Part shown: piece by piece, positions 52,577 through 63,663 of the stretch
How positions within the stretch are numbered: position 1 is the stretch's first letter
Layout: each line of letters starts with the position of its first letter
Assembly: GCF_002209535.1 (NCBI RefSeq)
Contig: NZ_NJIG01000005.1
Span: 62,001-126,000, forward strand
Reading direction: 5' to 3'
Length of the DNA: 64,000 bases
Source of the DNA: Achromobacter marplatensis
Lineage (GTDB): Bacteria; Pseudomonadota; Gammaproteobacteria; Burkholderiales; Burkholderiaceae_B
Notes under the pieces: generated by a model
Database searches by the model: none
Told to the model about the DNA's origin: nothing
The model's input: only the letters and a program-made list of their open reading frames with translations
Translations under genes and position numbers: made by a program

Positions 52577-53875
52577 TCAGGACCGGGCGGCCACGCCACC
52601 TGCCATGACGGGATCGGCGCGGCGCGCCTGCACCGCGATCCATTGCGCCAGCAAGGCGGCCACGGCGAATGCCACGCCGGCGCCCACCCACGGGCCCTGG
52701 CGCAAACCGGCATCCAGCAGCATGCCGAAGGCCAGCGGTCCCAGCGCCGACCCCACGTCCATGCCCGAATACACCAGGCCGTAGACCGACCCCGTCGACC
52801 CCTTGGGGGTCACGCGACGGATCAGCATGTCGCGCGAAGGCGCGGCCACGCCCGAGCAGAAACCGGCCAGGCCCACCACCGGGGCCGCCAGCGCGGCAGG
52901 CACCAGGCCCAGCGCCAGCACCACCAGCGTCAGGCCTGCCAGCATCAGGGCCACCATCACCGTGCGCTCCGTGCGCGGGTTGGCGGACACCAGGAAGCCA
53001 CCGGCGGCCATGCCCACGGCGGAGGCCACCATATAGCCGGACAACGCCGAGCTGGCCAGCACTTCGGACAGGCCGTACAACTGGTCCAGTAGCGGAATCG
53101 TGTAGTTCTGCACCGACGACAGCGCGACCGACGTGCAGGCGAAGAACAGGAACGCGCCCCACAAGGCCGGCTTGGACAGCAGCGTGGCCAGCGTGGCCAG
53201 CACGCCCTCTTGCGGTTTGGCCGCCGGCTTGATGGTCTTGGCATCGCCTTGGACGTCCGTCTCCAGGCCCGTGGGACCGCCAAGCAGGTTCCGGCCCAGC
53301 ACCGTCAGCAGCAGCACCACCGCCACCAGGCCGGCGGCGCTATAGGCCGCCACGCGCCAGTCCGCCAGCAGGATGATCGTGGTCATGAACACCGGCGTCA
53401 GCGCCCAGCCCAGGTTGCCCGTCAGGCCGTGCGCCGAGAACGCGTGGCCCAGGCGGGACGCCGTGATGCGATGGTTGATGATGGAGTAGTCGGCCGGGTG
53501 GAAGACGGAATTGCCGATGCCGCCGACGACCGCCGCCGCCATCAGCATGGCGTAGCCGTTAGCCGAACCGATCAGCAGGCCGGACAGCACGAAACACGTC
53601 AGCCCGAACCACAGCACGGGCCGCGCGCCGATGCGGTCGACGACGAAACCCGACGATGCCTGGCCGATGCCGGACACCACGTAGAACGTCGCCACCAACG
53701 CGCCTACCCGGGCGAAGTCCAGCCCGAACGCGTTGGCAAGCGACACGTTGAGCAGCGGCAGCACCAGTTGGAAGAAGTGCGACGCGGCATGCGCCACGCC
53801 GATGAGCAGGATGGTCTGCCAGTCGCGTCGGCGGACATCGGCGTCCGAAGGCAAGGTATTCGCAGCGGTGTTCAT
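52577..53875 (-). CDS. MFS transporter (fosmidomycin-resistance/Fsr-like branch)
   Basis: Major facilitator protein of 432 residues with 12 predicted helices. Features: AHAASHFFQLVLPLLNVSLA, VVDRIGARPVLWFGLTCFVL (loop 2-3 motif) and VFHPADYSIINHR, which recalls the Fsr drug-efflux branch. The ATG at 53875 is the family start; the upstream extension is Pro/Arg-rich and not conserved. It stands alone and convergent to the malate-dehydrogenase-like gene. The substrate cannot be inferred; both drug export and organic acid transport occur in this branch. Confidence 0.85.
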   Translation of the reverse strand: MNTAANTLPSDADVRRRDWQTILLIGVAHAASHFFQLVLPLLNVSLANAFGLDFARVGALVATFYVVSGIGQASSGFVVDRIGARPVLWFGLTCFVLSGLLIGSANGYAMLMAAAVVGGIGNSVFHPADYSIINHRITASRLGHAFSAHGLTGNLGWALTPVFMTTIILLADWRVAAYSAAGLVAVVLLLTVLGRNLLGGPTGLETDVQGDAKTIKPAAKPQEGVLATLATLLSKPALWGAFLFFACTSVALSSVQNYTIPLLDQLYGLSEVLASSALSGYMVASAVGMAAGGFLVSANPRTERTVMVALMLAGLTLVVLALGLVPAALAAPVVGLAGFCSGVAAPSRDMLIRRVTPKGSTGSVYGLVYSGMDVGSALGPLAFGMLLDAGLRQGPWVGAGVAFAVAALLAQWIAVQARRADPVMAGGVAARS

Positions 53876-54026
53876 TGCAAAAGGCCGCGGCAGCGGCAAG
53901 TGGCGCGCGCCGTGAGGCGGCGCGCGGGTTGTCTCCGGCAACGTCCGGGCAGCCCGGGCGTCGTGTGCGCGGCGAATGCGGCGGCAAAGCCGGGCCGGAT
54001 CGTGCCGGCCATCGCTCTTGAACTGT

Positions 54027-54061
54027 AACGGCGGCCGTCTTGCGCGAGCCGGGCCGCCGTT
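54027..54061 (-). terminator. Hairpin downstream of pgsA
   Basis: AACGGCGGCC (54027-54036) pairs with GGCCGCCGTT (54052-54061) with a 15-base loop, about 27 bases after the pgsA stop. The flanks lack a T-run, so it is only a candidate end for the long minus-strand transcript. Confidence 0.4.
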
Positions 54062-54087
54062 TGGAAATCAGGATACTGCGGGACTGC

Positions 54088-54660
54088 TTACAGCGCTTTC
54101 TCGCGGATGGCGGGCCAGGCGCGCTGCAAGTAATACAGCATCGACCAGACCGTCAGCACCGCCGCCACAATGATCAGCACGTCACCCAGCAGCTTGGTGC
54201 TGATGCCGTAGACGGGCTGGTTGTACAGCAGGCAGGGAATCGCCACCATCTGGGCCGCCGTCTTGAACTTGCCCAGGCGGTGCACGGCCACGCTGGCGCT
54301 GGCGCCGATCTTGGCCATCCATTCGCGCAGCGCAGAAATGGTGATTTCACGGCCGATGATGATCAGCGAGATGAATGCGTCGACGCGGCTCAAGTCCAGC
54401 AGGACGATCAGCGCGGCGCACACCATCAGCTTGTCGGCGACGGGATCCAGGAAGGCGCCGAAGGCAGAAGTCTGGTTCCAGCGGCGGGCCAGCCATCCGT
54501 CGAACCAGTCGGTCAGCGCCGCAATGATGAACGCCCAGGCGGCAAAGGTGTCGCGCGTGGGGACCGACATCCAGCTTTCGGGCAGGTAGAACAGCCCGAC
54601 CACCAGCGGAATCATGGCGATGCGCAGCCATGTCAGGATAATGGGAACGTTAATTGGCAT
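54088..54660 (-). CDS. pgsA: CDP-diacylglycerol--glycerol-3-phosphate 3-phosphatidyltransferase (PgsA)
   Basis: Inner-membrane enzyme of 190 residues making phosphatidylglycerophosphate, the committed step for phosphatidylglycerol and cardiolipin. The CDP-alcohol phosphotransferase motif is complete: D51, D54-G55, A58-R59, G68, D72 and D76. About six transmembrane helices are predicted. It is the last gene of the run that starts with the efflux pump, 82 bases after uvrC. The uvrC-pgsA order is common in proteobacteria, but the tRNA genes often found after pgsA are not seen here. Confidence 0.95.
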   Translation of the reverse strand: MPINVPIILTWLRIAMIPLVVGLFYLPESWMSVPTRDTFAAWAFIIAALTDWFDGWLARRWNQTSAFGAFLDPVADKLMVCAALIVLLDLSRVDAFISLIIIGREITISALREWMAKIGASASVAVHRLGKFKTAAQMVAIPCLLYNQPVYGISTKLLGDVLIIVAAVLTVWSMLYYLQRAWPAIREKAL

Positions 54661-54742
54661 AGTGTCCGTATGCTACATCAGCCGGGTGACGCTGGCTGTA
54701 TCGGTGCGGCACGGCGGCCGCCCCCCGGCCGGTGGCTGAAAG

Positions 54743-56572
54743 CTATCCACGCAGGGCCTCATAGATGCGTTCGGCCAAATCCTGGGAAATGCCGTCCACC
54801 GACGCCAGGTCTTCGATGCTGGCCGATGCCACCCCCGAAAAGCCGCCAAAGCGCGCCAACAGCCGCTGGCGCCGCCGAGCGCCCACGCCTTCGATCTCTT
54901 CCAGCCGAGACACATTGCGCGTCTTGGCGCGCCGCGCGCGCATGCCGGTGATGGCAAAACGGTGCGCTTCGTCGCGCACCTGGGCGATCAGCATCAACGC
55001 GGCGGACTCGCCGCCCAGGGCGACCGGGGGCCGTTCGTCGGCGAACACCAGGGTTTCCAGGCCAACCTTGCGCCCTTCTCCCTTGGCGACGCCCACCAGC
55101 GTCTGGATATCCAGGCCCAATTCGACGAACACCTTGCGGGCGACTTCCACCTGGCCCTTGCCGCCGTCGATCAGGACGAGGCCGGGCATTTGCGCGTCGC
55201 CGTCGGCGACTTTGGCGAAACGGCGCGTCAGCACCTGGCGCATCGCGGCGTAATCATCGCCCGGGGTGATGCCGGCAATGTTGTAACGGCGATACAGCGA
55301 CGGTTGCATGTCGTGGTGCTCGAACACCACGCAGGACGCCTGGGTCGCTTCGCCGGCGGTATGGCTGATGTCGAAGCATTCGATGCGCAGCGCATCCAGT
55401 GCGGCTTCGTCGGTGTCCAGATCCAGCGCCTCGGCCAGCGCCAGGGTGCGCCCCGCGCGGGCGCCGGATTCGGTCAGGGCTCGCGCCAGCGCCATCTCGG
55501 CATTTTTCAGCGCCTGCTCCAGCCACGACCGGCGGGCGCCCTGCGGGCGCGTCAGCATCCGGGATGGCCTTCCGCCGGCCTGCTCGACCAGCAGGCCGAT
55601 CAGGTCCGGGTCGGGCAAGGCGTGCGAACAGACCAGCACGGGAGGCATGGCGTTGTCGGTGTAGTGCTGGGCCAGGAACGCTTCCAGCACCTGAGGCGCG
55701 GCTTCGCCCTCGGCGTGCGACGGAAAGAACGGCTTGTCGCCCAGGTGGCGGCCGCCTCGCACCATGGCGAGATTCACGCAGACCTTGCCGCCGGCCACGG
55801 CCACCGCGATGATGTCGGTGTCTTCGCCGCTGGTGTTCTCCATGGTCTGCTGATGCAGCACGCGCGCAAGCGAACCCATCTGGTCGCGCAGCGCCGCGGC
55901 TTCCTCGAAGCGCAGCTCGCCCGCCGCCTGCTGCATGCGGGTCTCGATCTCGCCCATCACGTCTTTGGCTTCGCCGTTCAAAAAGCGCACCGCGCGCTGC
56001 ACGTCGCGTTCGTATTCCGACGCTTCGATAGCGCCCACGCAGGGCGCCGAGCAGCGCCCGATCTGATGCAGCAGACAGGGCCGCGAGCGGTTGGCGAAGA
56101 CGGTGTCCTCACAGGTACGCAGCCGAAAGACCTTCTGCAGGATCTGGATGGTTTCCCGCACGGCCCAGGCGTTGGGGAACGGCCCGAAGTACTGGCCCCG
56201 CTTGTTCGTCGCGCCGCGATAGTAGGCAATGCGCGGCCACTCATGGCCCGTGATCAGCAGGTAGGGGTAAGACTTGTCGTCGCGGAACAGGATGTTGTAG
56301 CGCGGCTTCAGGCTCTTGATGAGGTTGTTTTCCAGGATCAGCGCTTCGGCTTCCGAGCGCGTGACCGTCACCTCAAGCCGGGCCACCTTCGACACCATCT
56401 GGGCGATGCGGGGGCTGGCCAGGTTTTTCTGAAAATACGACGAGACGCGCTTCTTCAGGTCGCGCGCCTTGCCGACATACATGACTTCACCGGCCGCATC
56501 CAGGTGCCGGTAGACACCCGGCAGATGCGGCAGGTCAGCCAGGAACGATTTGAGATTGAAGTCGTCGGGCAT
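54743..56572 (-). CDS. uvrC: Excinuclease ABC subunit C (UvrC)
   Basis: Nucleotide excision repair endonuclease of 609 residues. The N-terminal GIY-YIG domain (G19-V-Y21 with Y32-V-G34) makes the 3-prime incision. A UvrB-binding coiled-coil follows near 204-240, then an RNase H-like domain for the 5-prime incision ([34 protein letters not shown]), and a C-terminal HhH pair ([16 protein letters not shown]). The ATG at 56572 is within the 3-prime end of nagZ (38-base overlap), so the genes are coupled. No strong ribosome-binding site precedes it. Confidence 0.96.
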   Translation of the reverse strand: MPDDFNLKSFLADLPHLPGVYRHLDAAGEVMYVGKARDLKKRVSSYFQKNLASPRIAQMVSKVARLEVTVTRSEAEALILENNLIKSLKPRYNILFRDDKSYPYLLITGHEWPRIAYYRGATNKRGQYFGPFPNAWAVRETIQILQKVFRLRTCEDTVFANRSRPCLLHQIGRCSAPCVGAIEASEYERDVQRAVRFLNGEAKDVMGEIETRMQQAAGELRFEEAAALRDQMGSLARVLHQQTMENTSGEDTDIIAVAVAGGKVCVNLAMVRGGRHLGDKPFFPSHAEGEAAPQVLEAFLAQHYTDNAMPPVLVCSHALPDPDLIGLLVEQAGGRPSRMLTRPQGARRSWLEQALKNAEMALARALTESGARAGRTLALAEALDLDTDEAALDALRIECFDISHTAGEATQASCVVFEHHDMQPSLYRRYNIAGITPGDDYAAMRQVLTRRFAKVADGDAQMPGLVLIDGGKGQVEVARKVFVELGLDIQTLVGVAKGEGRKVGLETLVFADERPPVALGGESAALMLIAQVRDEAHRFAITGMRARRAKTRNVSRLEEIEGVGARRRQRLLARFGGFSGVASASIEDLASVDGISQDLAERIYEALRG

Positions 56573-57593
56573 TCTGATAACGGCTTTCGGCCTGCAAGGT
56601 ATCCCAGTCGGGCGCATCGAAACGCGGCATCAGGCGGCGGATGCGTTCGACCGATTCGGGCGCATGGTCGAACTTCAGACGCGACAGCAAGTCGTCGGCC
56701 AAGTCCGGCCGGTTGCACACCAGCACCATGTCGCAGCCGGCGCGCAGGGCGGCGTTGGCGCGGTCCAGGATGTCGCCTGCGACCGACGCGCCTTCCATCG
56801 TCAGGTCGTCCGAGAACACCACGCCGTCATACCCCAGGCGCTTGCGCAGGATGTCCTGCACCCAGCGCTTGGAGAAGCCGGCCGGATGCTTGTCGACCTT
56901 GGGATAGATCACGTGCGCCGGCATCACGGACGGCAGCACGGCATCGCCCAACCACGCATACGGCGCGGCGTCGTCCTTCAGGATCTCGTCCAGCCCGCGC
57001 GGGTCCACGGGGATCTCGTGGTGCGAATCCGCGCCCACGAAACCATGGCCCGGGAAGTGCTTGCCGCAGGCCGACATGCCGGCCAGGGCCAGCCCCTGCA
57101 CCAGCGCGCGCGACAGCATGGTGACCACGCGCGCATCGGAATGGAAGGCGCGGTTGCCGATCACCTTGCTGACGCCGTAGTCCAGATCCAGCACAGGCGT
57201 GAAGCTCATGTCCACGCCGCAGGCGCGCAGTTCTGCGGCCAGCACATAGCCGGCCTCGGTTGCCAGGCGCATGGCCTGCAGCGGATCGCGGTCCCACAAC
57301 GCGCCCAGGTCGCGCATCGCGGGCAAGGGGGTGAATCCGTCCTCGCGGAAGCGCTGCACGCGGCCGCCTTCATGATCCACCAGGATCAGCAGCGGCGCGT
57401 TGCGGGCCTTGTGGATCTGGCGCGTCAGCTTGGTCAGCTGCTTGCGGCTTTCGAAATTGCGGGCGAAGAGGATCACGCCGCCGACCAGCGGATGGCGCAG
57501 GCGGGCCTTCTCTTCCTTGGTCAGCGTGTATCCCGCCACATCGACCATCACGGGGCCGGGGGGCAGGACCGCCTTGGATTTTTTCTTGGCCAT
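56535..57593 (-). CDS. nagZ: Beta-N-acetylhexosaminidase (NagZ)
   Basis: Cytosolic glycoside hydrolase family 3 enzyme of 352 residues that removes N-acetylglucosamine from anhydromuropeptides in cell-wall recycling. The diagnostic K178-H-F-P-G-H-G motif with ADSHHEIP (His dyad loop) and the nucleophile Asp262 in [12 protein letters not shown] are intact. NagZ products also feed AmpC induction in bacteria with AmpR, and this window contains an ampC 51 kb away. AAGGA lies near the ATG at 57593. The gene overlaps uvrC. Confidence 0.95.
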   Translation of the reverse strand: MAKKKSKAVLPPGPVMVDVAGYTLTKEEKARLRHPLVGGVILFARNFESRKQLTKLTRQIHKARNAPLLILVDHEGGRVQRFREDGFTPLPAMRDLGALWDRDPLQAMRLATEAGYVLAAELRACGVDMSFTPVLDLDYGVSKVIGNRAFHSDARVVTMLSRALVQGLALAGMSACGKHFPGHGFVGADSHHEIPVDPRGLDEILKDDAAPYAWLGDAVLPSVMPAHVIYPKVDKHPAGFSKRWVQDILRKRLGYDGVVFSDDLTMEGASVAGDILDRANAALRAGCDMVLVCNRPDLADDLLSRLKFDHAPESVERIRRLMPRFDAPDWDTLQAESRYQNARRLQSQIVPG

Positions 57594-57660
57594 GGGGGCT
57601 GTCCTTGTGTCTATGTCAGGCAAGGTGATGCCAGGCCCCTACACTAACAGGGGCAAGGCC

Positions 57661-58092
57661 TCACGGCTTGCGTTCGACCACCACGTACGCGGCGGCCATG
57701 TCGGATTCGTCGGTAATGGAGACGTGCGCCGCACCGAAACGCTGGTTGTACCAATCCAGCAGTTCGGGCGCGATCACCAGCACCGGGCGTCCGCCGGGTG
57801 CGTTCAGGGTCTGCACGCGACGCCACGTCATGGGCATGCGCATGCCCAGGCCGATCGCTTTGGAGAACGCCTCTTTGGCGGCAAAGCGCGTGGCCAGGAA
57901 ACGCACGCCGCGCACCGGATCCCGGGCGCGGCGCGCATGGAACTTCTGCAATTCTTCCACGCCCAGGATTTTTTCCGCGAAGCGGTCGCCATGGCGCTCC
58001 AGCGCACGCTCGATGCGATCGATGCGCAGGAGGTCCATGCCGATGCCGGCGATGGCGCCGGCGGGCGCGGGGGGCTTGGGCGTGTCAGACAT
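57661..58092 (-). CDS. acpS: Holo-[acyl-carrier-protein] synthase (AcpS)
   Basis: 4-prime-phosphopantetheinyl transferase of 143 residues that activates acyl carrier protein for fatty acid synthesis. Mg2+ residues D20 ([13 protein letters not shown]) and E74 ([13 protein letters not shown]) are present. It is slightly longer than E. coli AcpS (126), with a Pro/Ala-rich N-terminal arm of about 13 residues. It lies 21 bases after pdxJ, in the pdxJ-acpS order conserved in many proteobacteria. Confidence 0.96.
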   Translation of the reverse strand: MSDTPKPPAPAGAIAGIGMDLLRIDRIERALERHGDRFAEKILGVEELQKFHARRARDPVRGVRFLATRFAAKEAFSKAIGLGMRMPMTWRRVQTLNAPGGRPVLVIAPELLDWYNQRFGAAHVSITDESDMAAAYVVVERKP

Positions 58093-58113
58093 GGGCGTGC
58101 CCCAAGGGCGTCA

Positions 58114-58854
58114 TCACAGGCCGCGCAGCGCTTGCAGGCGGGCCTGCACCATCAGCGCCTTCATGTCGCGCACGGCTTTTTCCCAGCCGTCGAAGACCGC
58201 CTGCGCCACGATGGCGTGGCCGATGTTCAGTTCGGAAATGCCGTCGATCGCCGCCACCGGCGACACGTTGCCCACATGCAGGCCGTGTCCGGCATTCACG
58301 CGCAGGCCATGACGCAGCCCTTCGGTGACCGCCAGGCGGATGCGTTGCAATTCGGCCTGGGCGGCGTCGCCTTCGGCTTCAGCGTAGGCGCCCGTGTGCA
58401 GTTCGATCACCGTCGCGCCGGCCTTGGCCGCCGCGGCGATCTGCACCGGGTCCGGGTCGATGAACAGCGACACGCGAATGCCGGCTTCAGCCAGCAACCC
58501 CACGGCGTCCGATACCGGACCCATCGCACCCGCTACTTCCAGCCCGCCTTCGGTGGTCAGTTCCGTGCGCTTTTCAGGCACCAGGCAGACATCGCTGGGC
58601 TTGACCGCGCAGGCGATCTCGAGCATTTCGGCGGTGATCGCGCATTCCAGATTCATGCGCGTGCGCAAGAGTGGACGGATGGCATACACATCCGCGTCCT
58701 GGATATGACGCCGGTCTTCGCGCAGATGCAGCGTGATCAGGTCGGCGCCGGCATCCTCCGCGCGCAGCGCGGCGGCCACCGGGTCCGGATACGCCGTATG
58801 GCGCTGTTGCCGCAACGTGGCAACGTGATCGATATTTACACCAAGTTCTATCAT
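58114..58854 (-). CDS. pdxJ: Pyridoxine 5-phosphate synthase (PdxJ)
   Basis: TIM-barrel enzyme of 246 residues forming the pyridoxine ring from 1-deoxyxylulose 5-phosphate and the 4-hydroxythreonine phosphate product of PdxA. Features: [51 protein letters not shown] and [12 protein letters not shown]. Its ATG overlaps the stop of the outer-membrane channel gene (ATGA), so vitamin B6 synthesis is coupled to efflux-pump translation, which is unusual for an essential biosynthetic gene. Confidence 0.96.
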   Translation of the reverse strand: MIELGVNIDHVATLRQQRHTAYPDPVAAALRAEDAGADLITLHLREDRRHIQDADVYAIRPLLRTRMNLECAITAEMLEIACAVKPSDVCLVPEKRTELTTEGGLEVAGAMGPVSDAVGLLAEAGIRVSLFIDPDPVQIAAAAKAGATVIELHTGAYAEAEGDAAQAELQRIRLAVTEGLRHGLRVNAGHGLHVGNVSPVAAIDGISELNIGHAIVAQAVFDGWEKAVRDMKALMVQARLQALRGL

Positions 58855-60368
58855 TGAGCAGTCGTCGTAACTTTGGTCGGTTCTTTCGTGGTTTCTTCCC
58901 AGCCGCCGCCCAACGCCTTGTAGAGCTCCACGCGGTTGATCAGCGCGGCCAAACCGGTTTGCACCAGCGAAAGCTGGGCATTGAAGAAGTCCACCTGCGC
59001 GGTCTGCACCTGCAGATAGCTGTCGATACCATTGGTATAGCGCAGATTCGACAGTTCCAGGGTGCGTGCGGACGAATCCTGCAACGCGCGCTGGGCGTCA
59101 AGCTGCGCGCCGTACGTGGCTTCGCCCGCCAGCGCGTCCGACACTTCCCGGAACGCCTGCTGGATGGACTGTTCGTACTGCGCCACCGCGATATTGTCGC
59201 GCGCCTTCGCCAGGTTCAGGCCTTCGCGGATGCTGCCGCCCGCAAACAGCGGTGTCGTGATCGACGGCGAAAAGCTCCAATAGCCCTGCCCGCCCTTGAA
59301 CAGGTCGCCCAGCGACGGGCTGGCCACGCCCAGCAGGCCGGTCAGCGAAATCGTCGGGAAGAACGCCGCGCGCGCCGCACCGATGTTGGCGTTGGCCGCC
59401 TTCAGCTGGTTCTCTGCCGCGACGATGTCGGGACGGCGCTCCAGCAGGTCGGACGGCAGGCCCGAGGGCACCGTGGCCAGCAATTGGTCGCGGCCGAACG
59501 TTGCCGGCGCCGGCAAGTCTTCCGGCAACGGTGCGCCCACCAGCAGCACCAGCGCGTTCAGCGCCTGCGCGCGAGCCCGGGCCAGCTGCGCCAGATCGGA
59601 CGATGCCGTATCCAGCAAGGTCTTGGACTGGTTCAGGTCCAGTTCGGACGCCACGCCGCCATCGAAACGGCGCTTGACCAGGTTGTAGGACTCCTGGCGC
59701 GAGGCCAGCGTGCGCTGCGTCAGTTCCAGCTGGACTTCGGCGGCGCGCAGATTGAAGTACGACTGCGCCACCGACCCGACCAGCGTGATCTGCACGCTCT
59801 TTTGCGCCTGCTCGGTCGACAGGTACTGCTGATACGCCGCCTCGGACAGGTTGCGCAAGCGGCCGAACAGATCGATCTCGAAGGTCGTCAGGCCGATGCC
59901 GGCCTGATAGGAACTGGAGATCGAGCTGGAATCGGGGCCGCCCGCACGCATATTGCCGGGCAGATGCTGGCGCTGGCCCTGGATGCCGGCGCCGATGCTC
60001 GGCCATTGCGCGCCGCGTTGCACGCCGTACTGGGCGCGCGCCTCTTCGACACGCTGCACGGCCACGCGCAGATCGCGGTTGTTGACGAGCGACAGCGAGA
60101 TCAGGCTTTGCAGGCGCGGATCGCGGAAGAACTCGCGCCAGCCCAGATCCGCCGCGGGCGTGCCGTCTTGCGGCATCACCGACGTCGAAGGCTGCGAACC
60201 CAGCGACGTCGGATTGGCGTAACCGCCGTACTGGACCTTGGGCTGATCGGGCCAGGCGCCCGTCACCGGGGCGTCGGGACGCTTGTAATCAGGGGCCAGC
60301 GAGCAGCCGGCCAGCGCCACCGCCACGAAGGCGGACAAGGCGGTCTGTTTGAACATCAGGGCTTTCAT
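58851..60368 (-). CDS. RND outer-membrane channel lipoprotein (OprM/NodT family)
   Basis: TolC-like outer-membrane lipoprotein of 505 residues. Signal peptide with lipobox LAGC (C22) then [13 protein letters not shown], the usual OprM start. The two outer-membrane efflux repeats include [18 protein letters not shown] sequence (here [20 protein letters not shown]) and [20 protein letters not shown]. Its start overlaps the RND pump stop by 4 bases (ATGA). By position it is the AxyM/OprM component of an AxyABM/MexAB-OprM-type system. Confidence 0.93.
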   Translation of the reverse strand: MKALMFKQTALSAFVAVALAGCSLAPDYKRPDAPVTGAWPDQPKVQYGGYANPTSLGSQPSTSVMPQDGTPAADLGWREFFRDPRLQSLISLSLVNNRDLRVAVQRVEEARAQYGVQRGAQWPSIGAGIQGQRQHLPGNMRAGGPDSSSISSSYQAGIGLTTFEIDLFGRLRNLSEAAYQQYLSTEQAQKSVQITLVGSVAQSYFNLRAAEVQLELTQRTLASRQESYNLVKRRFDGGVASELDLNQSKTLLDTASSDLAQLARARAQALNALVLLVGAPLPEDLPAPATFGRDQLLATVPSGLPSDLLERRPDIVAAENQLKAANANIGAARAAFFPTISLTGLLGVASPSLGDLFKGGQGYWSFSPSITTPLFAGGSIREGLNLAKARDNIAVAQYEQSIQQAFREVSDALAGEATYGAQLDAQRALQDSSARTLELSNLRYTNGIDSYLQVQTAQVDFFNAQLSLVQTGLAALINRVELYKALGGGWEETTKEPTKVTTTAQ

Positions 60369-63300
60369 ACCTTGCCCTCCGGGCCACCGTTGGGTTGTGC
60401 GGGAGTGGGGGTCGCGCCAGGCGCGTCGGGCGGCGTGCCGCCGGCAGCCTTCTTGGCGGCCTGCTCTTCTTCCCAGACGCGAAGCTCGGCGCCCAGCAGG
60501 CGCGGACGGGTCTTGAACAAGCCCAGCACCACCACGAAGAACGTCGGCACGAAGATCACGGCGAACGGGGTCGCGGCCAACATGCCGCCCAGCACGCCCA
60601 GACCCACTGCGCGCTGGCTGGCTGCGCCGGCGCCCGTGGCCATGGCCAACGGCACCACGCCCAGGATGAACGCCAGCGACGTCATCAAAATCGGCCGGAA
60701 CCGCAGGCGCGCGGCTTCCACCGCGGACTCGTAGAGGCCCATGCCCCGCGCATACTGGTCCTTGGCGAATTCCACGATCAGGATGGCGTTTTTGGCCGCC
60801 AGCCCGATCACCGTCACCATGCCCACCTGGAAGTACACGTCGTTAGACATGCCCAGGGCGCTGATCAGCGCCACGGCGCCCAGCATGCCCAGAGGCACCA
60901 CCAGCATCACCGAGATCGGGATGGCCCAGCTTTCATACAGGGCGGCCAGCACCAGGAACACCACCAGCAGCGACAGGCCCATCAGGATGGGGGCCTGGTT
61001 GCCGGCCTGGCGTTCCTGGTAGGACAGACCGTTCCATTCGTAGCCGAAGCCCTGCGGCAGTTGCCCGACCAGGCGTTCCATCTCGGCCATTGCCTCGCCG
61101 GTGGTGTAGCCCGGTGCGGCATTGCCGCTGATACGCATGGATTCGTAGCTGTTGTAGCGCACCACCTGCACCGGGCCCTGCTTCCATTCGGCCTTGACGA
61201 AGGTGGACAGCGGCACCATCCCGCCCTGGTTGTTGCGCGCATTGAGCTGCAGCACGTCATTGAGCTGCATGCGGTATGGCGCGTCGGCCTGCACCCAGAT
61301 GTTCTGCATCCGGCCCAGGTTGGGGAACTTGCTCAGGTAGGCGGAACCGACAGCCGTGGAAATCAACGAGGCAGCCTCGTTGAAGTCCACGCCCAACGCG
61401 GCCGCCTTGTCGCGGTCGATCGTCAGGCTGAGCTGGGCGCCCGGCGCGAGACCGGTGATCCGCACTTGCGACAGCACCGGGCTCTTCATGACCAGGCCCA
61501 TCAGCTGCCCAGTGGCCGCCGCCAAGCCGGCGGAACCCGCCGAGCCGCGATCCTGCAGGCGGAAGTCGAAGCCGGTGGCGTTGCCCAGGGACGAAATGGC
61601 GGGCGGCACCAGGGTGAACACCTGTGCGTCATGGATGCCCATCAGCTGCTTCTCGAAGGCCTGGAAGGCGATCGCGCCCGCGGAGTCCTTGTGATCCTTG
61701 CGTTCGCTGAAGTCCTTCAGCGTGACGAAGGCGATAGCGGCGTTCAGGCCGTTGCCGTTGAAGCTGTAGCCCTGCACGGCGATGATGTTCTCGACCGCCG
61801 ACACGCCGGAGAAGTATTTCTCGACCTGTTCGATGACCTCGACCGTGCGGTTGGCGGTAGCGCCGGTGGGCAGTTCGATGTTGCTGACCACGTAGCCCTG
61901 GTCTTCCTCGGGCAGGAAAGACGACGGCAGGCGCAGGTACAGCCAGCCCAGCAGCAAGACCAGCACCAGGAAGGCCAGCATCATGCGGCCGCCCTTGTGC
62001 AGCATACGGGCCACCCAGTTCTGGTAGCCGTGGGTGGTGGCGTCGAACTTGCGGTTGAACCAGCCGAAGAAACCCTTCTTGTCCTCGTGATGTCCCTTGG
62101 CCACCGGCTTGAGGATGGTGGCGCACAGCGCCGGGGTGAAGGTCAGCGCCAGCAGCGCGGAGAAGAAGATGGACACCGCCATCGCGATCGAGAACTGGCG
62201 ATAGATCACGCCCACCGAGCCGCTCATGAAGGCCAGGGGCAGGAACACCGTCACCAGCACCAGCGTGATGCCGATGATGGCGCCGCTGATCTGCGGCATG
62301 GCTTTCTTGGTGGCCTCTTTGGGTGGGAGGCCTTCCGTAGACATGATCCGCTCGACGTTCTCCACCACCACGATGGCATCGTCCACCAGGATCCCGATGG
62401 CCAGCACCATCGCAAACATGGTCAGCACGTTGATCGAGAAGCCTAGCGCCAGCATCACCGCGAACGCCCCCAGCATGGCCACCGGCACCACCAGCGCCGG
62501 GATCAGGGTATAGCGGACGTTCTGCAGGAACAGGTACATCACCAGGAACACCAGCACCATGGCTTCGACCAGGGTATGCAACACCTGCTCGATGGACACC
62601 TTCACGTAGGGCGCGGTGTCGTAGGGGATGGAGTACGTGATGTTGCCGGGGAAGTACTTGGACAATTCCGCCATCTGGTCACGCACGCCCTGCGCGGTGG
62701 CCAGCGCGTTTGCGTTCGGCGACAGCACGATGGCGAAAGCCGCCGTCGGCTTGCCGTTCAGGCGGGCGCCGAACTGGTAGTTGTCGGCGCCGACCTCGAT
62801 GCGGGCGACGTCGCGCAGCATTACAGAGGAACCGTCGGTGTTAGCCCGCAGGACGATCTTGCCGAAGCCCTCGACCGTGCTCAGTTGGCCGTTGGCCGTG
62901 ACCGTGGCGGTGATGCGCTGCGAATCCGGGTTGGGAGGCGCGCCGACGCTGCCGCCCGAGATCACCACGTTCTGGTTGGCGATCGCCTGGTTGACCTCCG
63001 ACATGCTCAGGTTGAAGCCCACCAACTTGGCGGGATCCACCCAGATGCGCATGGCGCGCGGCGCCGCGAACAGCTGGAACTGGCCCACGCCGGGCACGCG
63101 CGACACCGGGTTCTTGACGTTGCGAGTGATGTAGTCGGCCAGCGCGGTCTGGTCCAGCGACCCGTCGGTGGACGACACCGCCGCCACCATCAGGAAGCCG
63201 GTACTGGTCTGCTCATATTGCAGGCCCTGCTGCTGCACGGCGGTGGGCAACTGCGCAACCACGTTCGACACGCGGTTCTGCACGTCCACCTGCGCAAGGT

Positions 63301-63601
63301 CCGGGTTGGTCCCGGGCGCGAAGGTCGCGGTGATGGTCGAGGTGCCGTAGGAATCGCTGACCGACTCGTAGTAGATCAGGCCCTTGGCGCCGTTTAGCTG
63401 GTCTTCGATGATACTGGTGACCTGCTCGGCGACTTCGTTGGCCGAGGCGCCGGGGTAGGTCGCCGTGATCGTGATCGCGGGCGGCGCCACGTCCGGGTAC
63501 TGCGAGATCGGCATGTTCGGGATCGCCAGCACCCCGGCCAGCAGGATGAACAGGGCGACTACCCAGGCGAAAATCGGTCTATCAATAAAAAATTGCGGCA
63601 T
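60365..63601 (-). CDS. RND multidrug efflux pump, inner-membrane transporter (HAE1, MexB/AcrB type)
   Basis: Proton-driven drug pump of 1078 residues with 12 helices and two large periplasmic loops. The start MPQFFIDRPIFAWVVALFIL, GAKGLIYYESVSDSYGTSTI, the proton-relay helix GILVDDAIVVVENVERIM (Asp-Asp) and SILGVVPLAMATGAGAASQ-like ending (here FILGVVPLAMATGAGAASQR) are AcrB hallmarks. The best comparison is the MexB/AxyB group exporting beta-lactams, quinolones, tetracycline and chloramphenicol. It is 62 bases after the adaptor gene and coupled to the channel gene. Confidence 0.96.
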   Translation of the reverse strand: MPQFFIDRPIFAWVVALFILLAGVLAIPNMPISQYPDVAPPAITITATYPGASANEVAEQVTSIIEDQLNGAKGLIYYESVSDSYGTSTITATFAPGTNPDLAQVDVQNRVSNVVAQLPTAVQQQGLQYEQTSTGFLMVAAVSSTDGSLDQTALADYITRNVKNPVSRVPGVGQFQLFAAPRAMRIWVDPAKLVGFNLSMSEVNQAIANQNVVISGGSVGAPPNPDSQRITATVTANGQLSTVEGFGKIVLRANTDGSSVMLRDVARIEVGADNYQFGARLNGKPTAAFAIVLSPNANALATAQGVRDQMAELSKYFPGNITYSIPYDTAPYVKVSIEQVLHTLVEAMVLVFLVMYLFLQNVRYTLIPALVVPVAMLGAFAVMLALGFSINVLTMFAMVLAIGILVDDAIVVVENVERIMSTEGLPPKEATKKAMPQISGAIIGITLVLVTVFLPLAFMSGSVGVIYRQFSIAMAVSIFFSALLALTFTPALCATILKPVAKGHHEDKKGFFGWFNRKFDATTHGYQNWVARMLHKGGRMMLAFLVLVLLLGWLYLRLPSSFLPEEDQGYVVSNIELPTGATANRTVEVIEQVEKYFSGVSAVENIIAVQGYSFNGNGLNAAIAFVTLKDFSERKDHKDSAGAIAFQAFEKQLMGIHDAQVFTLVPPAISSLGNATGFDFRLQDRGSAGSAGLAAATGQLMGLVMKSPVLSQVRITGLAPGAQLSLTIDRDKAAALGVDFNEAASLISTAVGSAYLSKFPNLGRMQNIWVQADAPYRMQLNDVLQLNARNNQGGMVPLSTFVKAEWKQGPVQVVRYNSYESMRISGNAAPGYTTGEAMAEMERLVGQLPQGFGYEWNGLSYQERQAGNQAPILMGLSLLVVFLVLAALYESWAIPISVMLVVPLGMLGAVALISALGMSNDVYFQVGMVTVIGLAAKNAILIVEFAKDQYARGMGLYESAVEAARLRFRPILMTSLAFILGVVPLAMATGAGAASQRAVGLGVLGGMLAATPFAVIFVPTFFVVVLGLFKTRPRLLGAELRVWEEEQAAKKAAGGTPPDAPGATPTPAQPNGGPEGKV

Positions 63602-63663
63602 GTGGGCTGACTCTGAAAGCGATGCTCACCAAAGAGGAACGCGGCGTTTGCGCCGCGTGCCGC

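Noticed and set aside
53876..54087. tRNA genes downstream of pgsA, as seen in many proteobacteria
   Set aside because: Looked for cloverleaf arms and a GTTCRANNC T-loop; none found, only a GC hairpin at 54027-54061.
54962..57124. A 720-codon plus-strand open frame antisense to uvrC and nagZ
   Set aside because: Shadow of third-position GC bias; no family similarity, and the opposite strand encodes complete, motif-bearing UvrC and NagZ.
60395..62446. A 683-codon plus-strand open frame antisense to the RND pump
   Set aside because: Gln/His/Arg-rich shadow of a confirmed HAE1 transporter; no start signals.
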